A stretch of 64,000 bases of DNA. Origin: Sphaerimonospora mesophila NBRC 14179 = JCM 3151. GTDB taxonomy: Bacteria > Actinomycetota > Actinomycetes > Streptosporangiales > Streptosporangiaceae. Below the pieces are notes generated by a model. That model made no database searches and was not told where the DNA came from. It was given only the letters and a program-made list of their open reading frames with translations. Positions 24,197-32,632 of the stretch are shown here, one piece after another. The stretch is taken from assembly GCA_001552515.1 (NCBI GenBank), contig BCRI01000009.1:26716-90715 (forward strand), read 5' to 3'. Position 1 is the first letter of the stretch; each line of letters starts with the position of its first letter. The translations under genes were made by a program, and so were the position numbers.

Positions 24197-25903
24197 ATGA
24201 AGCAAGACGAGCCTCGTTCGCTGCTCCCGCACATGCGACTGGACGATCTGCTCTCCGAGCTGCAGGGCCGGCTGGAGGCGGTGCTGGCCACCCGTGACCG
24301 GGTGCACGCCCTGCTGGACGCCGTCGTCTCGGTGGGCAGCGACCTGGCCCTGGAGACCGTGCTCCGCAGGATCGTCGAGACCGCCACCACCCTCGTCGAC
24401 GCCTGCTACGGCGCGATGGGCGTGATAGGCGAAGAGAACACGCTTGTCCAGTTCGTCCCGGTGGGGCTGACGGAGGAGGAGATCGCCCGGATCGAGCACT
24501 GGCCGCACGGCCTGGGCCTGCTCGGGCTGCTCATCAAGGACCCGCAGATCCTGCGGCTCGCGCACATCACCGACCACCCGGAGTCGTACGGCTTCCCGCC
24601 CGGCCATCCGGAGATGGGCAGCTTCCTCGGCGTGCCGATCCGGGTGCGCGACGAGGTGTTCGGCAACCTCTATCTCACCGAGAAGCGCGGGGGAGGAGAG
24701 TTCGACGAGGACGACGAGGCCGTCGTCGTCGCCCTGGCCACCGCCGCCGGCGTCGCCATCGAGAACGCCCGCCTGTACGAGGACACCCGGCGCCGGGAGA
24801 CCTGGCTCAAGGCGTCGTCGGAGGTCACCACCCGTCTGCTGTCCGGCGCGGAGCCCGACGAGGTGCTCGCGCTGATGGCGCGGCGGACCCGCGAGATGTC
24901 CGAGGCGGATGTCGTGGCGGTCCTGCTGCCCGGCGATGACGGCGACACCCTCCTGGGCGCGGTCGCGGAAGGCGAGGGGACTCCCGCCGGAGCCGGGATC
25001 ACCGGCCGGGAGGTGGCGATCTCCGGCACCCTCGCGGGGCGGGCCTTCCTGAGCGGGGAGCCGCTCATGAGCAACGACTCGGACGACGACATCGACACCG
25101 ACATCGAAGACGAGCTTTCGATGGGGCCGGTCGCCGTGGTGCCGATCGGCAGGGCGGGGGCGGTGCGCGGCGTGCTGTGGCTCGGCAAGCGCCACGGACG
25201 CATGCCGTTCAGCCACCTGGAGCTGGAGATGTTCCACGCCTTCGCCGGACAGGCCGCCGTCGCGCTGGAGCTCGCCGAGACCAGGAAGAACGCCGAGCGG
25301 CTGGGGCTGCTCGAAGACCGCGACCGCATCGCCAAGGACCTGCACGACGTGGTCATCCAGCGGCTGTTCGCCGTCGCCATGACGCTGATGGGCGCGGTCC
25401 GCATGGTCGAACGGCCGGAGGCCTCGTCGAGGGTGCAGAGCGCCATCGACGAGCTGGACACCACGATCCGGCAGATCCGGTCGACCATCTTCGCTCTGCA
25501 GACCCCCAGGGAGGAGAGCGCGCCGAGCCTGCGGGCCCAGGTGGTCGACCTCGTGGAGGGCGCGCGCGGCCACCTCGGCTTCATGCCCGGCCTGAGCATG
25601 GAGGGCAGGCTGGACACCGAGGTGTCCCCGGCCGTCGCCGAGCATCTGCTGGCCGTCCTGCGCGAGGCGCTGTCCAACCTCGTGCGCCATGCCAAGGCGT
25701 CACGCGCGGACGTGACCGTACGCAACGAGGACCGGCTGCTCACCCTGATCGTGACGGACAACGGGGTCGGGGTGCCCGCGGCCGGACGGCGCAGCGGGCT
25801 GCGCAACCTCGAGGACCGCGCACACCGGCTCGGCGGTTCCTTCGAGCTCACCGCCCCCGAAGGCGGAGGAACCCGCCTCCAATGGAGCGTCCCCCTCAGC
25901 TAA
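24197..25903 (+). CDS. devS: DevS/DosT-like haem GAF sensor histidine kinase
   Basis: A 568-residue soluble kinase: GAF-A (about 45-195), GAF-B (about 210-360), HisKA_3 and HATPase_c. The GAF-A segment GFPPGHPEMGSFLGVPIRVRDE matches DevS around its haem ligand, here His137. The phosphoacceptor is His383 in DLHDVVIQRLFAV. Counted from the upstream GTG at 24161 these become His149 and His395, the numbers in M. tuberculosis DevS. I prefer the ATG because the terminator hairpin abuts the GTG, but neither start has a good ribosome binding site. DevS/DosT sense O2, NO and CO and phosphorylate DevR. The devR gene is 300 bp away on the opposite strand. Confidence 0.9.
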   Translation: MKQDEPRSLLPHMRLDDLLSELQGRLEAVLATRDRVHALLDAVVSVGSDLALETVLRRIVETATTLVDACYGAMGVIGEENTLVQFVPVGLTEEEIARIEHWPHGLGLLGLLIKDPQILRLAHITDHPESYGFPPGHPEMGSFLGVPIRVRDEVFGNLYLTEKRGGGEFDEDDEAVVVALATAAGVAIENARLYEDTRRRETWLKASSEVTTRLLSGAEPDEVLALMARRTREMSEADVVAVLLPGDDGDTLLGAVAEGEGTPAGAGITGREVAISGTLAGRAFLSGEPLMSNDSDDDIDTDIEDELSMGPVAVVPIGRAGAVRGVLWLGKRHGRMPFSHLELEMFHAFAGQAAVALELAETRKNAERLGLLEDRDRIAKDLHDVVIQRLFAVAMTLMGAVRMVERPEASSRVQSAIDELDTTIRQIRSTIFALQTPREESAPSLRAQVVDLVEGARGHLGFMPGLSMEGRLDTEVSPAVAEHLLAVLREALSNLVRHAKASRADVTVRNEDRLLTLIVTDNGVGVPAAGRRSGLRNLEDRAHRLGGSFELTAPEGGGTRLQWSVPLS

Positions 25904-25932
25904 CCCCTGGAGCGTCCCCCTCAGCTAACCCC
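25883..25932. repeat. Perfect 25-bp tandem duplication across the devS stop codon
   Basis: The 25 bases 25883-25907, which include the last six codons and the TAA stop of the kinase gene, are repeated exactly at 25908-25932. The first copy is coding and the second is untranslated. This suggests a recent slippage or unequal-exchange event. Confidence 0.9.
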
Positions 25933-25940
25933 CCACCCTC

Positions 25941-26185
25941 CGTGATCTTGTAATTTCTCGCACATCACCCTTCTGAGCTGCACGAACCGGCTAGACGATC
26001 TTGCAGTTTCTCGCAGGCGAGCCGTCTGGCCTGCGTCCATATAGTTCGTGATCTTGCGGTTGCGAGTGCAAGATCACGAATGCTGTTTTCGCTGCTCAGC
26101 GGGTAGAGCTGCAAGAAAATGCAAGATCACGGAACGAGAAGTGCCTGCTCACGGCACCCGCATGCGAGTATTCGCAAGATCACGG
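25941..26185. repeat. Cluster of a ~22-bp element in both orientations between devS and devR
   Basis: The 11-mer CGTGATCTTGC, or a one-base variant, recurs with a TTTCTCGCA-like tail. Plus-orientation copies begin at 25941, 25996 and 26047. Minus-orientation copies (GCAAGATCACG) lie at 26068-26078, 26121-26131 and 26174-26184. The third and fourth copies form a perfect 13-bp inverted repeat (26045-26057 and 26068-26080) with a 10-nt spacer. The region has no gene, lower G+C content, and lies between convergent genes. Confidence 0.85.
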
Positions 26186-26202
26186 CCAGGGGGCGGGGGG
26201 CG

Positions 26203-26844
26203 TCACCGGCCGCGGTCGGCCTTGAGACGGGCGGCCAGGGCCGCCGCCTGGGTACGGCGTTCCATGTTGAGCTTGCTCAGCAGGTTGGAGACGTAGTTCT
26301 TGACGGTCTTCTCCGCCAGGAACATCCGCTCGCCGATCTGGCGGTTGGTCAGCCCCTCGCCGATCAGCTCCAGGATCTGCCGCTCCTGATCGGACAGCGC
26401 GGCGAGCGGGTCCTTCCTGGTCGCCTGGTCGCGCAGCCGCTGCAGCATGCTCGCCGTGGTCTGCGGATCGAGCAGCGACTGGCCGGCCGCGACCGTGCGC
26501 ACCGCGCCGACCAGGTCGGAGCCGTGGATCTGCTTGAGCACATAGCCCGCGGCTCCCGCCATCACGGCGTTGAACAGCGCCTCGTCGTCGGCGAACGACG
26601 TCAGCATCAGACAGGCCAGCTCCGGCATCTTCGAACGCAGGTCGCGGCAGACGTCCACGCCGTTGCCGTCGGGCAGGCGGACGTCGAGCACCGCGACGTC
26701 CGGTTTGAGTGCGGGGATCCGGGCCAGCGCCGACTCGGCCGTGCCCGCCTCCCCGACGACCTCGATGTCGGTCTCGGCCTCGAGCAGCGCCGCGACGCCT
26801 CGCCGTACCACCTCGTGGTCGTCCACCAGGAACACACGAATCAT
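26203..26844 (-). CDS. devR: DevR (DosR)-type NarL-family response regulator
   Basis: A 213-residue response regulator: receiver domain about 1-120 and LuxR helix-turn-helix about 145-205. From the ATG at 26844 the protein starts [16 protein letters not shown]. The phosphorylated aspartate is Asp54 ([11 protein letters not shown]) and the DNA-contacting residues are Lys179, Lys182 and Asn183 ([15 protein letters not shown]). All of these have the same numbers as in M. tuberculosis DevR. An ATG two codons upstream (26850) is also possible. DevR activates the dormancy regulon under hypoxia and NO. It is divergent from the CtpF-like gene, with paired boxes between them, so it probably autoregulates. 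Confidence 0.93.
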   Translation of the reverse strand: MIRVFLVDDHEVVRRGVAALLEAETDIEVVGEAGTAESALARIPALKPDVAVLDVRLPDGNGVDVCRDLRSKMPELACLMLTSFADDEALFNAVMAGAAGYVLKQIHGSDLVGAVRTVAAGQSLLDPQTTASMLQRLRDQATRKDPLAALSDQERQILELIGEGLTNRQIGERMFLAEKTVKNYVSNLLSKLNMERRTQAAALAARLKADRGR

Positions 26845-26882
26845 GCCCATACGCTAACCCGCGGCGGGTCCGCTTCGCCGAC

Positions 26883-26917
26883 GGGCCGAAGGTCCCCGGC
26901 CGGGATGCCTTTCGCCC
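26883..26917. promoter_or_regulatory. Paired DevR-box-like sites between devR and the P-type ATPase gene
   Basis: GGGCCGAAGGTCCC (26883-26896) is identical to the site before the DoxX-like gene. A weaker site, GGGATGCCTTTCGCCC (26902-26917), starts 19 bp later. The pair lies 39 nt from the devR start at 26844 and 38 nt from the ATPase start at 26955. Confidence 0.6.
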
Positions 26918-26954
26918 GGGGTGGTCCGGACGTCTGAATGATCTGCTTGATGGT

Positions 26955-29576
26955 ATGGAGGCGACAGCGCGAGCACTGACCGGACTGACCGAGGAGGCCG
27001 CTTCCCGGCGGCTGGCCGAGTGCGGGCCCAACGAGTTTCCGCGGCCTCGCCCGCCCGGCCTGCTCGTCCGGGCCGCCCGTCAGCTCGCCGACCCGATGTC
27101 GATCCTGCTGCTGGTGGCCGGACTGGTCACCCTGGTCGTCCTCGGCGAGGTGCCGGAGGGCGCGGCCATCGTGACCATTCTCCTGGTCAACGTGATCATC
27201 GGGGTGAGCCAGGAGACGAAGGCGGACCGTGCCGTACGGGCCCTGCGCACGCTCACGGCTCCCATGGCCAAGGTCGTCCGCGATGGCGCCGTACGCAGGA
27301 TCCCCGCGGCCGAGGTCGTACCGGGCGACGTCATGCAGGTGGCGGCCGGAGACCGCGTCCCGGCCGACGCGCGGCTGCTGGAGGCGAGCGGGCTCGGCGT
27401 GGACGAGTCCATGCTCACGGGGGAGTCGCTGTCGGCGGACAAGCGGGTGACCGCGCCGGGCGAGGGGCCCGGCGCGGAGACGGGGACGAACGTGCCGCCG
27501 GCGGATCGGCACGGTGAGCTGTTCGCCGGGACGCTGGTCGTCCGGGGCGCGGGCGTGGCCGAGGTGACCGGCACCGGCGGCGGCACCGAGATGGGGCGCA
27601 TCGCCGCCGCGCTCGGCGGCGGCGTCAAGGGCCCGCTCGCGGTGGAGCTCGCACAGGTGTCGCGGCGGATCGGCCTGGTCGCCGTGCTCGCGGGCATCGT
27701 GATGATCCTCATCGGGCTCACCCGGGTCCAGCGGGGCGAGGCCGCGCTGCTCGACATCATCCTGGCCGGGGTGGCGCTGGCCATCGCCGCGGTGCCGGAG
27801 AGCCTGGCCGCGGCCGTCACCACCGCGCTGGCGCTCGGCTCACAGCGCATGGCCAGGCTCGGCGTCATCGTCCGCCGGCTGTCGGCCATCGAGGCACTGG
27901 GCGCGACCACCGTCATCGCCACGGACAAGACCGGCACGCTGACCACCGGCCATCTGACCGTGGTCGGCCAGGTGACGGTGCCCGGGGGTGACCTGTGGCG
28001 GGCCGCGTTGCGCTGCAACGACGCCCGTGACGGTCTCGGCGACGCCGTCGACGTGGCCCTCGCCGTGGCGGCCGAACGCCGTGGTGTACGGCTCCAGCCG
28101 GAGGAGAGACGCCTGGCCGACCGGCCGTTCGAGGCCGAGACGAAGTCCATGGCCGTGATCACCTCGGTGGCGGCAGGCGATCGCGGGTCGCGGCCGCTGC
28201 TGACGGTCAAGGGCGCCCCCGAGGTGGTGCTCGCCCGGTGTGTTCCGGGAGAGGAGACCGATCGGCTGGCGGCGGCGGTGTCCGGCCTCGCCGACCGGGG
28301 CCTGCGGGTGCTCGCGCTCGCCGAGAAGGACACCGGAGATCTCGACGCCGGTGGGCTGCGCCCGCTCGGCCTGGTCGCGCTGCGCGACGAGATCCGCCCA
28401 TCGGCGCCGCAGGCGGTGGCGGACTGCCGTGCGGCCGGCATCCGGGTCGTCATGGTGACCGGTGACCACGCGGACACCGCCCGCGCGATCGCCGAGGAGG
28501 TGGGCATCGAGGCCGACCCGGTGGTCACGGGCGCCGCACTCGACGCGCTGGGCGGTTCCGTCGGCTCACCCGGGACCGGCGAGCACGCCCATGCCGAGCG
28601 GTCCGCCCGGCTGCGCGAGGCGGCCGTGCTGGCCCGGGTCGACCCCGCCACCAAGCTCGACCTGGTGCGTGCGCTGCGGTCGGGCGGCGAGGTCGTGGCG
28701 ATGACCGGCGACGGAGTGAACGACGCGCCCGCGCTGCGCAACGCCGACGTGGGGGTGGCCATGGCCGGTGAGGAGGGCACCGACGTGGCCCGGGAGGCGG
28801 CGGCCGTCGTCGTCACCAACGGGGAGCTCGGCACGATCGTCAGCGGGGTGCGCGAGGGCCGCCGCCTGCACCACAACGTGGCCTCGATGATCGGATATCT
28901 GCTGATCGGCAACCTCGCGGAGATCCTCATCGTCCTCACCGGCCTCATCGCCTGGCCGGAGCTGGTCGTGCCGCTGCTTCCCGTGCAACTGCTCTGGATC
29001 AACCTGGTGCTGGACGGCATCCCGGCCATCGCGCTCGGCGTCGACCGGCCGGCCGGCGATCCGCTGGCGCTGCGTCCGCGCGTGGGCGGCCTGCTGTCGT
29101 GGCGGGTCCTGACCCGGATCGCGCTGCGGGCGCTGGTCGTCGGCGCGCTCGTCTTCGCGGCCGTGGAGACCGCACGCCGCCTCGGCTGGAGCGAGGAGCA
29201 GGTGCGGGGCCAGGCCGTGCTCGCCCTGGTCTTCGCCCGCCTGACCCTGGCCTATGTCGTACGGGCCCGCCGCCGGACCTTCGAGCGCGGCTGGTGGCGG
29301 GGCCGTGCCGTGCTCGTCGCGGTGGCCGCTACCGCCGCGCTGCAGGTGCTGGTGACGGTGATCCCGCCGCTGGGCGCGCCCCTCGCACTGGTGCCGCTGC
29401 CGGCGGCGGGCTGGGCGATGGCACTCGGCGCCGCCGTGCTGTCCGTGATCGTGTGCGACCTGATCCGCTTCGGTGAGCGGGGCGCTCGCAGGGGTGCGGA
29501 GGACGACGCCGGCGGCCGTACCGGACGGGCGGTGGCCGGGCGGGACGCCGAGCCCGCCGGCCGGGGTGCCTCCTGA
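26955..29576 (+). CDS. ctpF: P-type cation ATPase, P2 class (CtpF-like)
   Basis: An 873-residue membrane ATPase. The actuator motif LTGES, the M4 segment AIAAVPESLAAAVTTAL (the PEXL type of Ca2+/Na+ pumps), the phosphorylation site Asp324 in DKTGTLTTG, and the hinge TGDGVNDAPALRNADVGVAM are all intact, with C-terminal M5-M10 helices. An N-terminal cation-ATPase domain (LTEEAASRRLAECGPNE) starts the protein. M. tuberculosis CtpF is DosR-regulated and exports Ca2+; paired DevR-like boxes before this gene fit that. The start has no clear ribosome binding site. A perfect 18-bp terminator stem follows the stop. Ion specificity is inferred from class only. Confidence 0.9.
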   Translation: MEATARALTGLTEEAASRRLAECGPNEFPRPRPPGLLVRAARQLADPMSILLLVAGLVTLVVLGEVPEGAAIVTILLVNVIIGVSQETKADRAVRALRTLTAPMAKVVRDGAVRRIPAAEVVPGDVMQVAAGDRVPADARLLEASGLGVDESMLTGESLSADKRVTAPGEGPGAETGTNVPPADRHGELFAGTLVVRGAGVAEVTGTGGGTEMGRIAAALGGGVKGPLAVELAQVSRRIGLVAVLAGIVMILIGLTRVQRGEAALLDIILAGVALAIAAVPESLAAAVTTALALGSQRMARLGVIVRRLSAIEALGATTVIATDKTGTLTTGHLTVVGQVTVPGGDLWRAALRCNDARDGLGDAVDVALAVAAERRGVRLQPEERRLADRPFEAETKSMAVITSVAAGDRGSRPLLTVKGAPEVVLARCVPGEETDRLAAAVSGLADRGLRVLALAEKDTGDLDAGGLRPLGLVALRDEIRPSAPQAVADCRAAGIRVVMVTGDHADTARAIAEEVGIEADPVVTGAALDALGGSVGSPGTGEHAHAERSARLREAAVLARVDPATKLDLVRALRSGGEVVAMTGDGVNDAPALRNADVGVAMAGEEGTDVAREAAAVVVTNGELGTIVSGVREGRRLHHNVASMIGYLLIGNLAEILIVLTGLIAWPELVVPLLPVQLLWINLVLDGIPAIALGVDRPAGDPLALRPRVGGLLSWRVLTRIALRALVVGALVFAAVETARRLGWSEEQVRGQAVLALVFARLTLAYVVRARRRTFERGWWRGRAVLVAVAATAALQVLVTVIPPLGAPLALVPLPAAGWAMALGAAVLSVIVCDLIRFGERGARRGAEDDAGGRTGRAVAGRDAEPAGRGAS

Positions 29577-29580
29577 GCCA

Positions 29581-29618
29581 CCGATCCCGGCGGCTTCCCC
29601 GGAAGCCGCCGGGATCGG
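29581..29618. terminator. Perfect 18-bp bidirectional terminator stem
   Basis: Arms 29581-29598 and 29601-29618 are perfectly complementary, with only 2 nt between them. It starts 5 nt after the ATPase stop at 29576. The next gene converges on it, so it can serve both strands. Confidence 0.85.
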
Positions 29619-29734
29619 CGTCGTACGAGCCAGGCGGGGTGCCCGGACGTGGTGCGGCCCGCCGGAACGGGTCCGGCGGGCCTGCGGGGGAGAGGAGGGC
29701 CGCCCGGCTCGGTGGCGGCGACGGGGTGGCGGGG

Positions 29735-30442
29735 TCAGAGGCTCACCCACCGCTGCTGCCGCAGGTCGTCCCAGTCCCAGCAGAGCCGGTTGACGACGTC
29801 GACGACGCCGTTGACCCGGCGGATGAGCCGGATGGCGATGTCCGCGCTGCTCCGCTCGGGGATGGTGCCGGCGACGGTGACGACACCGTCCCGCACGGTG
29901 ATCTCGATGTCGGAGGTGTCCGTCCACAGGTTGCGTTCGACGATGTCCTCGGCGATCTCGCGGGCGATCTCCTCGTCGGGGCGGACGAACACCTTCAGCA
30001 GGTCGTGCCTGCTGACGATGCCCATCAGGCGACCGTGCCCGTCGACGACGGGAAGCCGCCGCACGCCGTGCCGGTCCATGAGGCGGGCCGCCGACACCAC
30101 CGAGGTCTCGCCGGAGACGGTCACGGCGGGGGTGGTCATGAGCTCGCCCGCGCTGTCCCCGAGGGCCCTCGCGGCCGGGTCGCCGCCCACGAGGTCGAGG
30201 CGGTGGCGCAGGCGGGCGCGCAGCGGCGGCCGGTAGCCCTCGCGGTAGTACCGCTCCCGGAACTCCTCCTTGCGCAGCAGGTCGGTCTCGGAGACCACGC
30301 CGGAGACCCGGCCCTGGTCGTCCACGACGGGCACGGCGCTGACGCCGCGCCTGATCAGTAGCTCGGCGATGTCCTTGAACGGGGTGCCCGCGTTCACGCC
30401 GGCGACGTCACGCGTCATGACGTCCTTCACTTTCACTTGCAC
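29735..30442 (-). CDS. Paired CBS domains with C-terminal BON domain (paralogue)
   Basis: A 235-residue protein with the same architecture as the protein at 6944-7639, and near-identical blocks: KVKDVMTRDVAGVNAGTPFKDIAE, LLRKEEFRERYYREGYRPPL and RRVNGVVDVVNRLCWDWDD. CBS1 is about 1-60, CBS2 about 100-160, BON about 165-225. Such close paralogues flanking the C-nucleoside operon on both sides suggest duplication of a stress module. It is divergent from the universal stress gene at 30714, with DevR-like sites between them, mirroring the 6-8 kb arrangement. GGGAGGACACC precedes the ATG. The adenosyl ligand is unknown. Confidence 0.9.
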   Translation of the reverse strand: MQVKVKDVMTRDVAGVNAGTPFKDIAELLIRRGVSAVPVVDDQGRVSGVVSETDLLRKEEFRERYYREGYRPPLRARLRHRLDLVGGDPAARALGDSAGELMTTPAVTVSGETSVVSAARLMDRHGVRRLPVVDGHGRLMGIVSRHDLLKVFVRPDEEIAREIAEDIVERNLWTDTSDIEITVRDGVVTVAGTIPERSSADIAIRLIRRVNGVVDVVNRLCWDWDDLRQQRWVSL

Positions 30443-30484
30443 GGTGTCCTCCCGGCACGATGTGATCTATCTCGACGTTAGGCC

Positions 30485-30539
30485 GGGACGGGCGCCGGGC
30501 GCAGAGGCGTTGGCCCACGCCTCGCGATGACCTTCGGCC
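30485..30539. promoter_or_regulatory. DevR-box-like sites between the CBS-BON and universal stress genes
   Basis: TGACCTTCGGCC (30528-30539) matches 11 of 13 core positions of GGGACCTTCGGCC, and GGGACGGGCGCC (30485-30496) is a weaker relative. They lie between the divergent starts at 30442 and 30714. The match is poorer than at the other loci. Confidence 0.35.
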
Positions 30540-30713
30540 TTCGCTTCCGGCGGCGGACGGGGTCCCCTGTCCGAATGCCCGGGGGATCGGGGCATGGCGG
30601 GCTCCTGGGGGGAAGAGGTCCGTGAGGGTCGCCGGCTCACCCGGGATCACGCCTGCCGGGTGGCGCCGGCGGGGGCGGTACGGCGACACGAGCACCGAGA
30701 CTGGAGGCTTCCG

Positions 30714-31604
30714 ATGACCGAACCGATCGTGGTCGCGACCGACGGCTCGCCCGCGGCGACCGCCGCCGTCGAGTGGGCGACCGACGACGCCGCGCGCAAG
30801 CGTCTGCCCCTGCGCATCGTGCACGTCCTGGACCGCCTGCCGTACGACATCCCCCGCTATCCGATCCCCGATGTGTACGACCACCTGAGCCGGTCCGGCG
30901 GGCAGATCCTCGACGAGGCCGAGCGGACCGCCCGGGAACGGTGGCCGGACGTCGAGGTCACCGTCGAAATGGCCGAGGGAGACCCGGTCCACATCCTGCG
31001 GCGGCAGGCCGAGCACGCCCTCGAACTCGTCGTCGGCAGCCGTGGCCTGGGCGGTTTCACCGGGATGCTGCTCGGCTCGGTCAGCATGCACGTGGCCGGT
31101 CAGGTGGAGGTCCCCGTGGTCGTGGTGCGCCCCGGCGCGGCGACGGTCCACTCGGAGATCGTCGCGGGGTTCGACGGCTCGCCGGAATCCGAGGCCGCCC
31201 TGGCCTACGCCTTCGAAGAGGCCGGGGTGCGCGGCGGCCGGCTGCGGGTGGTGCACGCCTGGCAGATGCCGGTGTACGTCTACGCCCCGGAGCTCGCCTA
31301 CGACATGGACGAAACACGGCAGGCGCACGAGGACTTCGTGACCGACCGGCTCACGGCGTGGCGCGAGCGGTACCCCGGCGTGGACACCGTGCTGGACGCC
31401 GTCTCCGCGCACCCGGTCACCGCGCTCGTCGAGGCCTCGGCGGAGGCCGACCTGCTGGTCGTCGGCTCCAGGGGGCGCGGCGCCGTACGATCGCTCGTGC
31501 TCGGCTCGGTCAGCCGGGCCGTGCTGCACCACGCCCGGTGTCCGGTCGCCGTCGTGCGGTCGAAGGCGCCCGTCACCGGAGAGTCGCCCCAGGCCGACAC
31601 CTGA
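30714..31604 (+). CDS. Tandem-domain universal stress protein, second copy
   Basis: A 296-residue double UspA protein, paralogous to the one at 6041-6907. Both ATP-binding signatures are kept: VVGSRGLGGFTGMLLGSVSMHV in domain 1 and VVGSRGRGAVRSLVLGSVSRAV in domain 2. The ATG at 30714 is chosen because GGAGG lies 7 nt upstream and it gives MTEPIVVATDGSPA; an upstream in-frame start adds 40 unconserved residues. It is divergent from a CBS-BON gene as part of the putative DevR regulon. It ends next to a tandem repeat array. Confidence 0.92.
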   Translation: MTEPIVVATDGSPAATAAVEWATDDAARKRLPLRIVHVLDRLPYDIPRYPIPDVYDHLSRSGGQILDEAERTARERWPDVEVTVEMAEGDPVHILRRQAEHALELVVGSRGLGGFTGMLLGSVSMHVAGQVEVPVVVVRPGAATVHSEIVAGFDGSPESEAALAYAFEEAGVRGGRLRVVHAWQMPVYVYAPELAYDMDETRQAHEDFVTDRLTAWRERYPGVDTVLDAVSAHPVTALVEASAEADLLVVGSRGRGAVRSLVLGSVSRAVLHHARCPVAVVRSKAPVTGESPQADT

Positions 31605-31630
31605 GGCCCGGCCGGCCGAACCGGCGCCCG

Positions 31631-31730
31631 CGCCGTCGGTCGAAGAACCGGGCCGTCAGTCGAAGAACCGGGCCGTCGGTCGAAGAACCGGGCCGTCGGT
31701 CGAAGAACCGGGCCGTCAGTCGAAGAACCG
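31631..31730. repeat. Five 20-bp tandem repeats overlapping the 3' end of the BON-methyltransferase gene
   Basis: Five contiguous 20-bp units (31631-31650, 31651-31670, 31671-31690, 31691-31710, 31711-31730) share GTCRGTCGAAGAACCG. Units differ mainly by G or A at one position. The A versions contain TCA, a minus-strand stop, and the fifth unit holds the stop codon of the methyltransferase gene (31716-31718) and its last codons. Confidence 0.95.
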
Positions 31731-32414
31731 CGCCAGCCGCCGGTCGTCGGCCGGTCGTACGCCCGCCTTGGCGGGGATCAGGTCGGCGAAGACGGTCGCC
31801 TCGTCGCGGGTCACGAGCAGGGGGTACCAGCACCGCCCGGCGCGGTCGGGCCGGCACAGGTGCTTGAAGGTCTGCACGTCGAGCAGGCGCACGTGGGTGG
31901 GGTCGGCCACGGCGTTGACATGTCGCCACCAGGGCGCGAGGACGTGCAGGACGCCACCGGGGCGCAGAATCCGATGGCACTCGGCGAGCAGCGGCAGATA
32001 GTCGGCGAGGTGTTCGAGCACGTGGACCGCGAAGATCTGGTCCACCGATTCGTCCTGGAACGGGACGCCGTTCATCAGGTCGGCGACGACGTCGACGGCG
32101 GGCCCCGGCCACACGTCGAGGCCGAGGTTGTCGGCGTGCTGCTTGGTGCCGCCGCAGCCGAGATCCACGACTCTCGGCGCGACGCCGCCGACGCGGACCC
32201 GGTCCCACACCGCCAGCACGCCGCCCATCCGGCCGAGCAGCTCCCGCAGGATCGCGAGGTCGTCCGGATCCGGGGCGGAGCCCTCGACATGGGCCACCCC
32301 GCCGTCGAACCGTACGGACACCTCGAGCGCGCCCAGCCGGGGATCGTGTTCGAGCAGGTCGGCGGCGGCGCATTCGAGATCGCGATCCAGCAGGTCGCGC
32401 CGGGACCGGCTCAC
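31716..32414 (-). CDS. BON domain fused to a class I SAM methyltransferase
   Basis: A 232-residue protein. The N-terminal 75 residues resemble a BON domain (LEVSVRFDGGVAHVEGSAPDPDDLAILRELLGRMGGVLAVWDRVRV). The rest is a class I methyltransferase: motif I VVDLGCGGTKQ near 85-95, the acidic residue of motif II near LGLDVWPG, and the Methyltransf_11 segment HVLEHLADYLPLLAECHRILRPGGVLHVLAPWWRH. GTG at 32414 has GGGAGG 7 nt before it. The BON fusion is unusual and echoes the three CBS-BON proteins nearby, which suggests a shared partner or location. The methyl acceptor is unknown. The 3' end lies in the 20-bp repeat array. Confidence 0.8.
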   Translation of the reverse strand: MSRSRRDLLDRDLECAAADLLEHDPRLGALEVSVRFDGGVAHVEGSAPDPDDLAILRELLGRMGGVLAVWDRVRVGGVAPRVVDLGCGGTKQHADNLGLDVWPGPAVDVVADLMNGVPFQDESVDQIFAVHVLEHLADYLPLLAECHRILRPGGVLHVLAPWWRHVNAVADPTHVRLLDVQTFKHLCRPDRAGRCWYPLLVTRDEATVFADLIPAKAGVRPADDRRLARFFD

Positions 32415-32632
32415 GCCGGCCTCCCGGGAACGGGACCTCCGCGGAGGCGGGGCACGATCATCGGTTCCTCCTCCCGGCGGCGCGGCAGCCGCCGCAGACG
32501 GTGGGCACTGTCCCGGCCACCTGCCCCGGATGACGGGGTCTTATGGCTCGTTCCGGGGTGATCCGCCGGGAATCAGGCCGCAGGCCCCCTACGGATAGGT
32601 CCGTACCCGCACGGGGGCGTCCTCGGGCGCGC

